A stretch of 64,000 nucleotides of DNA. Origin: Crocinitomicaceae bacterium. Lineage in GTDB: Bacteria; Bacteroidota; Bacteroidia; Flavobacteriales_D; Crocinitomicaceae. The notes under the pieces were generated by a model. It was not told the DNA's origin, ran no database searches, and saw nothing but the letters and a program-made list of their open reading frames with translations. Where the stretch lies: positions 1 through 64,000 of the forward strand of contig JAKVAQ010000023.1 in NCBI GenBank assembly GCA_022447665.1. The letters run 5' to 3'. Positions within the stretch are counted from its first letter, which is position 1. The number at the start of each line of letters is the position of its first letter. Made by a program: the position numbers and the translations under genes. Positions 46,345 to 57,646 of this stretch are shown in pieces.

Positions 46345-47106
46345 CTAGGCTTCAGTCAGCCAATCGTATCCTTTTTCTTCTAACTCTAGCGCCAATGATT
46401 TATCACCGGTTTTAACAATTTTACCATCCGCTAAAACATGAACAAAATCAGGAACTATATAGTCTAATAATCTTTGATAGTGCGTAATTACTACTACCGC
46501 GTTATTTTCACTTTTTAGTTTATTCACCCCTGCCGCAACAGTCCTAAGAGCATCGATATCTAGACCAGAGTCTGTTTCATCTAGAATTGAAACCTTTGGT
46601 TCTAACATAGCCATCTGGAAGATTTCATTTCTTTTCTTTTCACCTCCGGAGAACCCTTCGTTAACAGCTCTTGACGCCAGTTTCGCATCTAATTCAACTA
46701 ATTTAGATTTCTCACGAACCATTGCCATGAAATCTTTTGCAGAGATTTGTTCTTCACCTCTGTAGTCTTTGATTTCGTTCAATGCTGTTCTTAAAAAGTT
46801 GATATTACTAACGCCCGGAATCTCAACTGGATATTGAAAGGCAAGAAATAAACCTTCTTTAGCTCTTTCATCAGGATCAAGATCAAGAATATCTTTTCCA
46901 TCAAAATTGATTTCACCATCAGTAACTTCATAACCATCTTTACCTGAAACAACAGATGCTAAAGTAGATTTTCCAGCACCATTTGGCCCCATAATCGCAT
47001 GAACCTCACCAGCATTTACTTTAAGATTTAAGCCTTTTAATATTTGCTTTCCTTCATCTTCAATTTCTGCATGAAGGTTTTTTATATCTAATAATGTTTT
47101 GCTCAT
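46345..47106 (-). CDS. sufC: Fe-S cluster assembly ATPase SufC
   Basis: 253 residues. ABC-type ATPase: Walker A GPNGAGKS (40-47), signature FSGGEKKRNEI, Walker B VSILDETDSGLDIDA. It powers conformational change of SufBD during cluster assembly. It is separated by about 12-20 bases from sufB and sufD and so belongs to one operon. Confidence 0.97.
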   Translation of the reverse strand: MSKTLLDIKNLHAEIEDEGKQILKGLNLKVNAGEVHAIMGPNGAGKSTLASVVSGKDGYEVTDGEINFDGKDILDLDPDERAKEGLFLAFQYPVEIPGVSNINFLRTALNEIKDYRGEEQISAKDFMAMVREKSKLVELDAKLASRAVNEGFSGGEKKRNEIFQMAMLEPKVSILDETDSGLDIDALRTVAAGVNKLKSENNAVVVITHYQRLLDYIVPDFVHVLADGKIVKTGDKSLALELEEKGYDWLTEA

Positions 47107-47118
47107 TTTTCTGATTTT

Positions 47119-48558
47119 TTATCCAACACTATTTTCAAGTGAGATTGCTAATAATTTTTGCGCTTCTACCGCAAATTCCATTGGTAATTTATTGAGAACT
47201 TCTTTACAGTATCCATTAACAATCAAGCTAATGGCCTTTTCTTCAGAAAGTCCTCTTTGTTGACAATAAAATATTTGATCTTCTCCGATTTTGGAAGTTG
47301 TTGCCTCGTGCTCCAACTTAGCAGAGTTATTTTTACATTCTATATACGGGAAGGTATGTGCTCCGCACTCGTCAGTCATTAATAAACTATCACATTGTGT
47401 AAAGTTTCTTGCATTATCTGCCTTCGGATTAATTTGGATCAATCCTCGGTAAGAATTTTGTGACTTTCCAGCAGAAATACCTTTTGATATTACTGTACTC
47501 TTTGTGTTTTTTCCCAAATGTATCATCTTAGTACCGGTATCCGCCTGCTGATAATTATTGGTTACTGCAACTGAGTAAAACTCTCCAATTGAATTATCAC
47601 CTTTAAGCACACAAGAAGGGTATTTCCATGTAACCGCTGAACCAGTTTCAACCTGAGTCCAAGATATTTTAGAATTGGTGTGGCACATTCCTCTTTTTGT
47701 AACAAAGTTGAATACACCACCTTTTCCGTTCTCATCGCCTGGAAACCAATTTTGAACCGTAGAATACTTAATTTCGGCATCATCCAAAGCAATCAACTCA
47801 ACAACAGCTGCGTGTAATTGATTTTCATCTCTCATCGGCGCGGTACATCCTTCTAGATAGGACACATAAGAACCTTCATCAGCCACCAGTAATGTTCTTT
47901 CAAATTGACCAGTTCCTGATTCATTTATCCTGAAATAAGTACTTAATTCCATAGGACATTTTACTCCTTTGGGAATATAGCAAAACGATCCATCTGAAAA
48001 GACAGCTGAATTTAAGGCTGCATAGAAATTATCTTGCGTAGGTACCACTGTACCTAAATGCTTTCTTACCAATTCTGGATGATCCTGAACTGCTTCAGAA
48101 AATGAGCAGAATATAATGCCTAACTCACTCAATTTTTCTTTAAAGGAAGTTGCAACAGAAACAGAGTCCATTACAAAATCAACTGCTACTCCTGTAAGTT
48201 TCTTCTGCTCATCGAGAGAGATTCCTAACTTATCCATAGTAGCCTTCATCTCCGGATCAACATCTTCCCATGATTCGTATTGCTTCTTAGGAGCTGCAAA
48301 GTATGATATCGCTTGAAAATCCGGCTTATCGTATTTCACATGTGCCCATTCAGGCTCCTCCATTTCAGACCAAATTCTAAAGGCATTTAATCTGTACTCC
48401 AACAGCCATTCCGGCTCATTCTTTTTCGCAGATATTAATCGAATAACGTCCTCATTGAGACCATTCGGTATTTTCTCGGTTTCAATATCCGTAGTAAAAC
48501 CAAACTCGTATTTCTTATCTTTTAACTCCTCTGCTAATTCTTCTTCAGTATATCCCAT
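47119..48558 (-). CDS. sufB: Fe-S cluster assembly protein SufB
   Basis: 479 residues. SufB carries the scaffold site for nascent clusters, and [18 protein letters not shown] plus [30 protein letters not shown] are diagnostic; [15 protein letters not shown] near the C-terminus is the conserved cluster/SufD-contact region. It is longer than sufD by about 70 residues, mainly at the N-terminus. Confidence 0.97.
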   Translation of the reverse strand: MGYTEEELAEELKDKKYEFGFTTDIETEKIPNGLNEDVIRLISAKKNEPEWLLEYRLNAFRIWSEMEEPEWAHVKYDKPDFQAISYFAAPKKQYESWEDVDPEMKATMDKLGISLDEQKKLTGVAVDFVMDSVSVATSFKEKLSELGIIFCSFSEAVQDHPELVRKHLGTVVPTQDNFYAALNSAVFSDGSFCYIPKGVKCPMELSTYFRINESGTGQFERTLLVADEGSYVSYLEGCTAPMRDENQLHAAVVELIALDDAEIKYSTVQNWFPGDENGKGGVFNFVTKRGMCHTNSKISWTQVETGSAVTWKYPSCVLKGDNSIGEFYSVAVTNNYQQADTGTKMIHLGKNTKSTVISKGISAGKSQNSYRGLIQINPKADNARNFTQCDSLLMTDECGAHTFPYIECKNNSAKLEHEATTSKIGEDQIFYCQQRGLSEEKAISLIVNGYCKEVLNKLPMEFAVEAQKLLAISLENSVG

Positions 48559-48567
48559 TGTTTGATT

Positions 48568-48891
48568 TTAAAGTGAAAAACTCTCACCGCATCCACATGT
48601 TCTAGATGCATTAGGGTTTGTAAATATGAAGCCCTTGCCATTTAAACCACCACTGTAGTCTAAGGTTGTACCAACTAAATAAAGGACGGACTTCTTGTCA
48701 ACTACTACTTTGATACCATTGTCTTCAAACTCTTTATCGTCCTCATTAATCTGATTATCAAAGTCAAGTTCATACATCAACCCTGAACAACCTCCTCCTT
48801 TAACTCCAACGCGAATAAAGGAGTTTGGCTTATTATCCTCAGCCATCATTCTTAGGGCCGTTTCCTTTGCTAAATCACTAACTTTTATCAT
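48568..48891 (-). CDS. sufA: HesB/IscA-type Fe-S assembly protein (SufA-like)
   Basis: 107 residues of the A-type carrier family. The three conserved Cys appear as GGGCSG and CGCGESF (C-terminal). It receives clusters and passes them to target proteins. It is the first gene of the suf run; a -7 box and a palindrome lie directly before it. SufA versus IscA naming rests on operon context. Confidence 0.9.
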   Translation of the reverse strand: MIKVSDLAKETALRMMAEDNKPNSFIRVGVKGGGCSGLMYELDFDNQINEDDKEFEDNGIKVVVDKKSVLYLVGTTLDYSGGLNGKGFIFTNPNASRTCGCGESFSL

Positions 48892-48904
48892 TATCTTAAG
48901 TTAT

Positions 48905-48919
48905 TTAGAATTATTCTAC
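48905..48919. promoter_or_regulatory. Fur/PerR-like palindrome before sufA
   Basis: TTAGAAT-T-ATTCTAC is a 7-1-7 inverted repeat (perfect over TAGAA/TTCTA), close in form to the PerR/Fur consensus TTATAATnATTATAA. It lies between the predicted transcription start (near 48927) and the sufA ATG, where bound repressor would block transcription. Iron or peroxide control is inference. Confidence 0.45.
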
Positions 48920-48933
48920 ATAAGAATTCAAAG

Positions 48934-48941
48934 CAAAAATA
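48934..48941 (-). promoter_or_regulatory. -7 promoter box for the suf operon
   Basis: TATTTTTG on the minus strand matches TAnnTTTG. It predicts RNA starting near 48927, 36 bases before the sufA ATG. No clear -33 TTG. Confidence 0.45.
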
Positions 48942-49098
48942 CCGCTTTTGGGGTATTGACTAAAAAAATCTATTAAGAAATTCAACCACTTTTTTCAAAG
49001 AAAACACTGAACCCCTTGATATAGTTCAGCTTAGAGCAATGATTTTATTTAGAATGAGTCTAAACAATTTAATAATTCAGAACTACCGCTACTTTGAG

Positions 49099-49129
49099 TT
49101 GTTATCAAATAGTAAAGCAGTTATTTTTG
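49099..49129 (+). promoter_or_regulatory. Promoter for sdhCAB
   Basis: TTG at 49099-49101, a 20-base spacer and TATTTTTG at 49122-49129. Transcription would start near 49136, 33 bases before the ATG. This supports the shorter SdhC start. Confidence 0.55.
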
Positions 49130-49168
49130 TTGACTGTTAACAAAAGTATTGTCAAAATCATTCAATTC

Positions 49169-49831
49169 ATGAAAACGTCAATAATCAGAAAAGTCCTAAT
49201 GGCATTGTCCGGATTATTCTTAATCGTTTTTTTACTTCAACATTTTTCGATTAACCTAATGTCTGTATTCAGTGCAGATTTATTTAACGAGGTATCGCAT
49301 TTTATGGGAACCAATTCTGTAATACAATATGCGCTACAGCCAGTGCTAATTTTTGGTGTAATATTTCACTTAACAATGGGAATGTATTTAGAGGCAAAAA
49401 ACAGAGGGGCACGTCCTCAGAAATATGCTTACAATAAAGCTGGAGCTTCAGCTTCATGGATGTCAAGAAACATGATTATTACCGGGATCATGGTAATGTT
49501 GTTCCTAGGGTTACATTTTTATGATTTTTGGTTTCCAGAGATAAAGATTAAATTTATTGATGGTGACTGGTCAGGTATGGAGAATGGAGCATACCGCTAT
49601 TGGGATCACACGCATCATAAATTTGTAGATCCAATTCGTGTTGGGTTATATTGTGCTGCTTTTGTTTTCTTAGCCTTGCATTTATTGCACGGCTTTCAAT
49701 CAGCATTCCAGTCAATGGGCTGGCGTCACCAAAAATATACGCCTGTTGTTGAAAAAGTAGGATACGCATATGCGATCATTATTCCTTTAGGATTCATAGT
49801 TATTGCATTATATCATCACCTGATCCATTAA
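49169..49831 (+). CDS. sdhC: Succinate dehydrogenase/fumarate reductase cytochrome b subunit
   Basis: 220 residues from the ATG at 49169. About five transmembrane helices with His residues for heme binding ([37 protein letters not shown]). A longer in-frame start at 49094 lies on the promoter and is rejected. It is the single membrane anchor of the Bacteroidota-type (B-type) complex II, with sdhA and sdhB directly behind. Confidence 0.9.
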   Translation: MKTSIIRKVLMALSGLFLIVFLLQHFSINLMSVFSADLFNEVSHFMGTNSVIQYALQPVLIFGVIFHLTMGMYLEAKNRGARPQKYAYNKAGASASWMSRNMIITGIMVMLFLGLHFYDFWFPEIKIKFIDGDWSGMENGAYRYWDHTHHKFVDPIRVGLYCAAFVFLALHLLHGFQSAFQSMGWRHQKYTPVVEKVGYAYAIIIPLGFIVIALYHHLIH

Positions 49832-49841
49832 AAATTTGAAT

Positions 49842-51857
49842 ATGTCAGTTTTAAATTCAAAAGTACCTGAAGGTCCAATTAAGGATAAATGGACCAACCA
49901 CAAGAATAAGATTAACCTTGTAAACCCTGCAAACAAGCGTTTAATTGACGTTATTGTTGTAGGAACAGGTTTAGCGGGTGGAGCTGCAGCTGCTTCCTTA
50001 GCTGAAATGGGATATAAGGTTAAGGCATTCTGTTTTCAAGATTCTCCAAGACGTGCCCACTCAATTGCTGCACAAGGAGGAATTAACGCGGCTAAGAACT
50101 ACCAAAACGATGGTGACTCTGTTTACCGTTTATTTTATGATACTGTTAAGGGAGGTGATTATAGAGGAAGAGAAGCTAACGTTTACCGTTTGGCAGAAGT
50201 CTCTGCAAACATCATTGACCAATGTGTTGCTCAAGGTGTACCTTTCGCTCGTGAATACGGCGGATTACTAGATAACCGTTCTTTCGGTGGTGTACTTGTA
50301 TCAAGAACATTCTACGCTAAAGGACAAACAGGGCAACAATTATTACTTGGCGCATACTCAGCGATGAACCGCCAAATTGGAAAAGGAAAAATAGAAATGT
50401 TCAACCGTCACGAGATGTTAGATCTTGTAGTGGTGGATGGAAAAGCGCGAGGAATCATCGTTAGAAATCACGTTAATGGTGAGATCTCAAGACACTCGGC
50501 TCATGCGGTTGTTTTAGCAACTGGTGGATATGGTAATGTTTTCTTCCTTTCTACGAATGCGATGGGATCGAACGTTACTGCAGCATGGAAAGCGCATAAA
50601 AAAGGAGCATTCTTTGCAAACCCTTGTTACACGCAAATTCACCCAACGTGTATTCCGCGTTCTGGAGACTACCAATCTAAGCTTACACTTATGTCGGAGT
50701 CTTTAAGAAATGATGGACGTATTTGGGTACCTAAAAATATTGAAGACGTAGAAGCAATAAGATCTGGCAAGAAAAAACCTACTGAGCTTAGTGAAGATGA
50801 AAGAGATTATTACTTAGAAAGAAGATACCCAGCATTCGGTAACCTTGTACCTCGTGATGTAGCATCTAGAGCTGCCAAAGAAAGATGTGATGCTGGATAC
50901 GGTGTTAACCAAACAGGTGAAGCTGTTTATCTTGACTTCTCTTCAGCAATTCAACGCTACGGAAAAGAAGCAGCCACTGTAAAAGGTGAAAAGAACGCTA
51001 CGAAAGAAAGAATTACAGAATTAGGAGAAGAGGTAGTAAGAACCAAGTACGGTAACTTATTCCAAATGTACGAGAAGATTGTTGACGACAACCCGTACAA
51101 AACGCCAATGATGATTTACCCGGCTGTACACTATACAATGGGAGGACTTTGGGTTGATTACAACTTAATGACAACAATTCCTGGATGTTATGCAGCTGGA
51201 GAAGCTAACTTCTCTGACCATGGAGCAAATAGACTAGGAGCTTCAGCGCTAATGCAAGGGTTGGCTGATGGCTACTTTGTATTACCCTATACTATTGGTG
51301 ACTATTTAGCAGATGAAATTAGAACTGGACCTATCTCAACAGATACGCCAGAGTTTGAAGCGGCAGAAAAAGCAGTTAGAGGTCAACTGGAGACACTTAT
51401 GAATATCCAAGGAACAAAATCTGTAGATCACTTCCACAAGCGTCTTGGTAAAGTGATGTGGGATAAAGTAGGAATGTCAAGAAACGCCCAAGGCCTAACA
51501 GAAGCTATCGCAGAGATAAGACAAATTCGCGAGGAATTCTGGAAAGACGTTAAGATTCCTGGTGGACTAAATGAGTTCAACCCTGAATTAGCCAAAGCAA
51601 CTAAGGTTGCTGACTTTTTAGAGCTGGGAGAGCTTTTCGCTGTTGATGCATTGTCAAGAAACGAATCGTGTGGTGGACACTTTAGAGAGGAATCTGTTGA
51701 ACTTGACGGAGAACAAAAAGGAGAAGCTAAGCGTGACGATGTTAACTTTAAATATGTAGCCGCTTGGGAATGGAACGAAGATCCAGGAGCAGCGAATCTA
51801 CACAAAGAAGAATTAGAATTTAAGGATATAGAACTGAAACAACGTTCTTACAAATAA
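49842..51857 (+). CDS. sdhA: Succinate dehydrogenase flavoprotein subunit
   Basis: 671 residues from ATG 49842; a TTG six bases earlier is weaker. FAD binding [20 protein letters not shown] near the N-terminus, [18 protein letters not shown], active-site [11 protein letters not shown], and the C-terminal [10 protein letters not shown] are typical of SdhA/FrdA. It oxidises succinate with FAD. The B-type arrangement with one cytochrome b subunit is usual in Bacteroidota. Confidence 0.96.
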   Translation: MSVLNSKVPEGPIKDKWTNHKNKINLVNPANKRLIDVIVVGTGLAGGAAAASLAEMGYKVKAFCFQDSPRRAHSIAAQGGINAAKNYQNDGDSVYRLFYDTVKGGDYRGREANVYRLAEVSANIIDQCVAQGVPFAREYGGLLDNRSFGGVLVSRTFYAKGQTGQQLLLGAYSAMNRQIGKGKIEMFNRHEMLDLVVVDGKARGIIVRNHVNGEISRHSAHAVVLATGGYGNVFFLSTNAMGSNVTAAWKAHKKGAFFANPCYTQIHPTCIPRSGDYQSKLTLMSESLRNDGRIWVPKNIEDVEAIRSGKKKPTELSEDERDYYLERRYPAFGNLVPRDVASRAAKERCDAGYGVNQTGEAVYLDFSSAIQRYGKEAATVKGEKNATKERITELGEEVVRTKYGNLFQMYEKIVDDNPYKTPMMIYPAVHYTMGGLWVDYNLMTTIPGCYAAGEANFSDHGANRLGASALMQGLADGYFVLPYTIGDYLADEIRTGPISTDTPEFEAAEKAVRGQLETLMNIQGTKSVDHFHKRLGKVMWDKVGMSRNAQGLTEAIAEIRQIREEFWKDVKIPGGLNEFNPELAKATKVADFLELGELFAVDALSRNESCGGHFREESVELDGEQKGEAKRDDVNFKYVAAWEWNEDPGAANLHKEELEFKDIELKQRSYK

Positions 51858-51864
51858 GAGAGTT

Positions 51865-52626
51865 ATGTCAGAAAAAGGTATGAATTTAACGTTGAAGATT
51901 TGGAGACAAAAAGACTCTAAATCGAAGGGGAAAATGGAAACTTATCCAGTAACTAATATTTCGGAACACATGTCGTTCCTTGAGATGTTAGATGTACTGA
52001 ATGAGCAATTAGTAGAAGAAGGAAAAGAGCCTGTTGCTTTTGACCATGATTGTAGAGAAGGAATTTGTGGAATGTGTTCACTACATATCAATGGAGAGGC
52101 TCATGGGCCTGACAGAAGGGTTACTACTTGTCAGCTACACATGAGAATGTTCAATGATGGAGACACGATTCATATTGAACCTTGGAGAGCTAAGGCATTC
52201 CCTGTGATCAAAGATTTGATTGTAGATAGAAGCGCTTTTGATAGGATCCAACACGCTGGTGGATTCATCTCTGTCAATACATCTGGTAACACAATTGATG
52301 CGAATGCAATTCCAATTGAGAAAGAAGATGCTGATGAAGCATTTAATGCGGCTACTTGTATTGGTTGTGGCGCTTGTGTAGCATCATGTAAAAATGCATC
52401 TGCAATGCTTTTCGTTGGAGCTAAGATTTCACAGTTCTCATTATTACCACAAGGTCAAGTAGAAGCTAAAAACAGAGCGCTTAACATGGTTAAGCAAATG
52501 GATTTGGAAGGTTTTGGAAACTGTACAAACACAGGTGCTTGTGAGGTACAATGTCCAAAAGGTATTTCTTTAGATAATATCGCAAGAATGAACAGAGATT
52601 TCCTATCAGCTTCAGTAAAGAAGTAA
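51865..52626 (+). CDS. sdhB: Succinate dehydrogenase iron-sulfur subunit
   Basis: 253 residues. A 2Fe-2S ferredoxin domain ([23 protein letters not shown]) and a C-terminal domain with [11 protein letters not shown] and [14 protein letters not shown] binding the 4Fe-4S and 3Fe-4S clusters. It passes electrons from SdhA to the membrane. It ends 20 bases before a terminator. Confidence 0.96.
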   Translation: MSEKGMNLTLKIWRQKDSKSKGKMETYPVTNISEHMSFLEMLDVLNEQLVEEGKEPVAFDHDCREGICGMCSLHINGEAHGPDRRVTTCQLHMRMFNDGDTIHIEPWRAKAFPVIKDLIVDRSAFDRIQHAGGFISVNTSGNTIDANAIPIEKEDADEAFNAATCIGCGACVASCKNASAMLFVGAKISQFSLLPQGQVEAKNRALNMVKQMDLEGFGNCTNTGACEVQCPKGISLDNIARMNRDFLSASVKK

Positions 52627-52645
52627 AAAGACAAAAAAATGACTG

Positions 52646-52679
52646 AAAGCCCTGACCTTAATTGGCTCAGGGCTTTTTT
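52646..52679 (+). terminator. Rho-independent terminator after sdhB
   Basis: AAAGCCCTGA pairs with TCAGGGCTTT around an 11-base loop, with a run of six T residues. Confidence 0.88.
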
Positions 52680-52693
52680 AGTAGATTTAATAC

Positions 52694-53647
52694 GTGAATC
52701 CCTTATCCACCATAGAAAACTCAAAAGTAATCCTATCAGCTTTAGATTGGGGGTTTGGTCACACAACACGTTTAATCGTTATTATCAAATCACTACTTGA
52801 AAAAAACAACAAAGTTCATTTCGCAGGAACCAAAGAACAGATTGAATTTTTCGAAAACGAATTTGAGGGGATTACTTATCATAATTTAAAAGGATACCGA
52901 ATAACACTCAACGATAAAAAGAAAACGTATTGGCAATTGTATTTTCAGAAAAATAAGGCCTTGAAATTGATTGCCGAAGAAGAGTATTATCTAAAGCAAT
53001 TGCACGAAAAGGAAAAATTTGACTACGTTGTTTCCGATAATAGATATGGTTTTCGATTAAAAACAATTCCATCCTTTGTGATTTGTCACCAGCTTAATCT
53101 ACAAGTTCCTTTTGCAAAGAAAATAGCCAACAGTATTCATAATAATCTTCTATCGAAATTCACGGCTTGCTTAGTGCCAGACCATCAAGACCAACGATTA
53201 ACTGGCGAACTATCAACTTCTTCACTTAAAATCCCGGTACACTATATTGGACCTTTGTGCAGATTTGAAAAACTAGATGAAGAAATAGAATACGATTACA
53301 CCTTTATAGTTTCTGGACCTGAGCCCGCTCGAACCAACTTCATAAATTCTATAAAGAGATGGATCAAAGAAAATCCAGAAAAAAAAATCGCTGTTATAGG
53401 CACAAGTTTAGTCGGTACAGAAAACTGTAAAAGCTTTATCAAATTAAGAACAGACGAATTAAATCGCATTATTTCTAAATCTGAAGAGGTGGTTTCGCGA
53501 GCTGGATACACAAGCATTATGGAGCTATATACGCTCAAAAAGAAATCAACATTAATTCCTACCAAAGGACAATTTGAACAAGAGTACCTTGCAAGTTTTA
53601 TTAAAACTGATTTTCTGAGTTTTAAAAACGAAACAGAATTCTTTTAG
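52694..53647 (+). CDS. Glycosyltransferase family 28-like protein
   Basis: 317 residues, GTG start. LSALDWGFGHTTRL resembles the nucleotide-sugar/acceptor loop of MurG-like GT-B enzymes, and the C-terminal half has SRAGYTSIMEL, typical of the GT28 C-terminal domain, with TFIVSGPEPAR. It lacks other MurG signatures; a donor and acceptor cannot be named. It follows the sdh terminator closely, and the promoter is not obvious. Confidence 0.75.
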   Translation: MNPLSTIENSKVILSALDWGFGHTTRLIVIIKSLLEKNNKVHFAGTKEQIEFFENEFEGITYHNLKGYRITLNDKKKTYWQLYFQKNKALKLIAEEEYYLKQLHEKEKFDYVVSDNRYGFRLKTIPSFVICHQLNLQVPFAKKIANSIHNNLLSKFTACLVPDHQDQRLTGELSTSSLKIPVHYIGPLCRFEKLDEEIEYDYTFIVSGPEPARTNFINSIKRWIKENPEKKIAVIGTSLVGTENCKSFIKLRTDELNRIISKSEEVVSRAGYTSIMELYTLKKKSTLIPTKGQFEQEYLASFIKTDFLSFKNETEFF

Positions 53648-53676
53648 GTATTTAGATTTTGTAATACTCTAATTAA

Positions 53677-54105
53677 ATGACTAAATTCAAATGGAAAAGC
53701 CTACCCCCTTTGGTCATTCGCAGAGACATATATCAACTAGAAAAGATCGCTGAAGATCGTTTAGTTATAACCTTTAGAGACAAGGTTCAAATTGAAATTG
53801 AAGGAGCTAAATTGTTGGATGCTGATTGCATAGCACTTTCTGGTAATAAACGTTTCAAACTTATTATTGAATCTAGAAATATAAATTCAAATATTACAGG
53901 CGGTGCTTTAAACTATTTAGCCAAAGAAGCTCCATCGAGAAAACTGGTTATTGGATCAGTTTTACTCGTTAATAATCTTCCTATACGATTATTAGCTAAG
54001 GTTTATATCCGTTATCACAAACCACCGTATCCGTCTAAAATTTTTAAGGAAAGAGAAGTTGCAATTAGATGGTTGGATGAATTAGTTCCCACAATCACAG
54101 CCTAA
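53677..54105 (+). CDS. STAS-like (DUF7793-type) protein
   Basis: 142 residues, cytoplasmic. LDADCIALSG and LAKEAPSRKLVIGSVLLVNN, then LLAKVYIRYHKPPYPSKIF and EVAIRWLDEL follow the pattern of the STAS-like DUF7793 proteins of Flavobacteriales. STAS domains act in anti-sigma antagonism, but no partner kinase is adjacent. It overlaps the converging LRR gene by 24 bases. Confidence 0.6.
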   Translation: MTKFKWKSLPPLVIRRDIYQLEKIAEDRLVITFRDKVQIEIEGAKLLDADCIALSGNKRFKLIIESRNINSNITGGALNYLAKEAPSRKLVIGSVLLVNNLPIRLLAKVYIRYHKPPYPSKIFKEREVAIRWLDELVPTITA

Positions 54106-54657
54106 ATCAAACTCAAACTTAACCCAAGGCATTTTCTTACGCCACTCCTCTTGCATTGAATTCGAATAACTCATACCTCTAAAATCGGCAAAACGCAACG
54201 CCCTTAGTTGAGCAAATTCTTCTGGAATTATTTCTACAAGATTAAACCATAAATCAAGATGCTCTAAACGAGTTAAATTACTAATACATGAAGGTATTTC
54301 TGCAATATGATTCTTTTGGAGATGCAGTACTTTCAAGGTTTTAATTTGACATATTTCCTCAGGAAAATCTCCAAAGTCATTTTTTGATAAGTCTAAATGC
54401 TCCAATTTTGGAAAATAAAAATCTTGCGGCAATTCAGAAAACTTAGTTTTTGATAGATTTAGCCAAGTTAAATTCTGAAAAGTAAAAATCTCGTTAGGAA
54501 ACTCTTTAAATTTTGATTTGGACAAATCGAGCTTAAAGACACTATCAGCGGGAACAGCCAGGGCCTCCTCTAGCGAATAATAGGTTTTGTTTGATTGCGC
54601 CAACGAAACGCTAACCAATAAACTCAGAAACAAGAATATTCCTTGCTTTAACTTCAT
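54082..54657 (-). CDS. Exported leucine-rich-repeat protein
   Basis: 191 residues from the ATG at 54657 (residue 7 of the longer frame), giving a signal peptide MKLKQGIFLFLSLLVSVSLA. Five to six LRR units of about 22-23 residues (LTWLNLSKTKFSELP, LEHLDLSKNDFGDFP, LKVLHLQKNHIAEIP, LEHLDLWFNLVEIIP). The tail has Cys-Asp-Cys (CDCGN). It overlaps ribF by 47 bases, so its start uses the ribF frame region. Likely a binding module at the surface or periplasm. Confidence 0.7.
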   Translation of the reverse strand: MKLKQGIFLFLSLLVSVSLAQSNKTYYSLEEALAVPADSVFKLDLSKSKFKEFPNEIFTFQNLTWLNLSKTKFSELPQDFYFPKLEHLDLSKNDFGDFPEEICQIKTLKVLHLQKNHIAEIPSCISNLTRLEHLDLWFNLVEIIPEEFAQLRALRFADFRGMSYSNSMQEEWRKKMPWVKFEFDLGCDCGN

Positions 54658-55555
54658 CTTTTTTAATCTGATCAATTAAGGCTTCAACAGAATCAAATTT
54701 CATTTCGTCCCTTATTTTTTCTACAAAGAATACCTCAACTACCTTGCCATAAAGGTTTTCCTCATAATCTAAAATGTGCACCTCGTAAGTTCTATTTTCA
54801 CCATCAGATACTGTTGGAGTGGTTCCAATGTTCATAATACCTTGGTGCATGCCTCCATTTACTTTCACCATAACGGCATAAACCCCGTCTGTTGGTGTAA
54901 GTTGATACGGTGCGAAAATCTTCAAGTTAGCTGTTGGGTACCCTAAGTTTTTTCCAAGGCCCTTTCCTGTCTCCACTCGTCCCTCAATTGAAAAGGTTCT
55001 ACTCAAAAAAGAGTTTGCTTCCTTAATCCTTCCCTCCTTAATCGCTTTTCTAATTTTTGTTGAGCTAATTTTTATACCATCGACCTCTAGGGCTGAAGTT
55101 TCTTCCACTTTAAAATCATACACTTCTGAAAGGTTTTTCATCAACTCTATATTTCCTTCACGATTCCTACCAAAATGATGATCGTAGCCAATATTCAGCG
55201 TATGTACATTAATTTGATTCACTAAAACTCTTCTCACAAAATCTAAAGCAGTAGTTCTGGAAAACTCCATCGTAAATGGAAAAAGAATGAGATGATCGAC
55301 CCCCATATTTGAAAGCTCGTTAATCCTCTTTTCTATTGGTTGAATTAATTCTAAACCATGATCGTCTGGATTCAATACAATCCTAGGATGAGGATTAAAG
55401 GTTAAAACAACGCTCTCCCCTCCTATTTCTCGCGCCTGTTCATTAAGTCTTTGAATAATTGCTTGATGGCCTTTATGAACTCCATCAAATGTTCCTAAAG
55501 TAAGAACAGGATTCTTGATATTAAAGCTAGAAGCGTTCTCGTGATGTACTTTCAA
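54611..55555 (-). CDS. ribF: Bifunctional riboflavin kinase/FAD synthetase
   Basis: 314 residues. N-terminal FAD synthetase with TLGTFDGVHKGHQ (HxGH-type) and the C-terminal riboflavin kinase with GKGLGKNLGYPTANL and DGVYAVMVKVNG. It makes FMN and FAD. A strong -7 box (TAAATTTG) at 55653-55660 on the minus strand may drive it with a long leader. Confidence 0.93.
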   Translation of the reverse strand: MKVHHENASSFNIKNPVLTLGTFDGVHKGHQAIIQRLNEQAREIGGESVVLTFNPHPRIVLNPDDHGLELIQPIEKRINELSNMGVDHLILFPFTMEFSRTTALDFVRRVLVNQINVHTLNIGYDHHFGRNREGNIELMKNLSEVYDFKVEETSALEVDGIKISSTKIRKAIKEGRIKEANSFLSRTFSIEGRVETGKGLGKNLGYPTANLKIFAPYQLTPTDGVYAVMVKVNGGMHQGIMNIGTTPTVSDGENRTYEVHILDYEENLYGKVVEVFFVEKIRDEMKFDSVEALIDQIKKDEVKARNILVSEFIG

Positions 55556-55641
55556 GTGAGTGATTTTCAGTTTTTCGACTAATCCACTTCAAAATTAGAT
55601 AAAAAAGTATCAAAATTATTAACCAACCACATAAAATGAAT

Positions 55642-55649
55642 TACCTTTG
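55642..55649 (+). promoter_or_regulatory. -7 promoter box for atpDC
   Basis: TACCTTTG matches TAnnTTTG and predicts RNA starting near 55656, about 35 bases before the ATG. The -33 element is unclear. Confidence 0.45.
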
Positions 55650-55678
55650 CGCCAAATTTATAAGTAACGCCTGAATAA

Positions 55679-57196
<1,518 letters not shown>

Positions 57197-57205
57197 TTTT
57201 AAAAC

Positions 57206-57502
57206 ATGCTTTTAGAAGTTATTACTCCAGACCAACTATTATTCAAAGGAAGCGTTACTCACGTTCAACTTCCAGGATTGGATGGTTCTTTCGGTATCTT
57301 GAATAACCACGCACCCTTAATCTCTGCATTGAGCAAAGGAACTGTTAAAGTAGATCAAGTTGTAGCTGAAAACGCCAACATCGATGAGGAGGAAGCTGGT
57401 TCATTAAATGAATCACACAAGAACGATGAAACATTTTCTTTTGAAATCAATGGTGGAGTCATTGAAGTAAAAGAGAATAAAATAATGCTCCTAGCGGAGT
57501 AA
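57206..57502 (+). CDS. atpC: F1 ATP synthase epsilon subunit, short form
   Basis: 98 residues. Beta-sandwich domain with SVTHVQLPGLDGSFGILNNHAPLISAL. It lacks the C-terminal helical domain of longer epsilon subunits (about 130-140 residues), so it cannot inhibit by extending that domain. An acidic insert (about 52-72, with DEEEAG and DETF) lies between strands. It follows atpD by 9 bases and ends before a terminator. Confidence 0.88.
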   Translation: MLLEVITPDQLLFKGSVTHVQLPGLDGSFGILNNHAPLISALSKGTVKVDQVVAENANIDEEEAGSLNESHKNDETFSFEINGGVIEVKENKIMLLAE

Positions 57503-57521
57503 CAGGAAAATAATTCAATTT

Positions 57522-57550
57522 AAGGGAGTGATTTTTCACTCCCTTTTTTT
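57522..57550 (+). terminator. Rho-independent terminator after atpC
   Basis: AAGGGAGTGA pairs with TCACTCCCTT around a TTTT loop, followed by a T-run. Confidence 0.9.
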
Positions 57551-57646
57551 GTGTTAATCCTTGTTAAAAGCGCAATGATTTGCGAATTATAACGTTCTCA
57601 GGCTATTGCAGGGTAAAAAAAAAGTGGCAAATTTGCCTCCATACTA

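Noticed and set aside
48945-49085. Possible small RNA in the sufA-sdhC gap
   Set aside because: Only weak hairpins and no terminator; the gap is explained by two divergent promoters.
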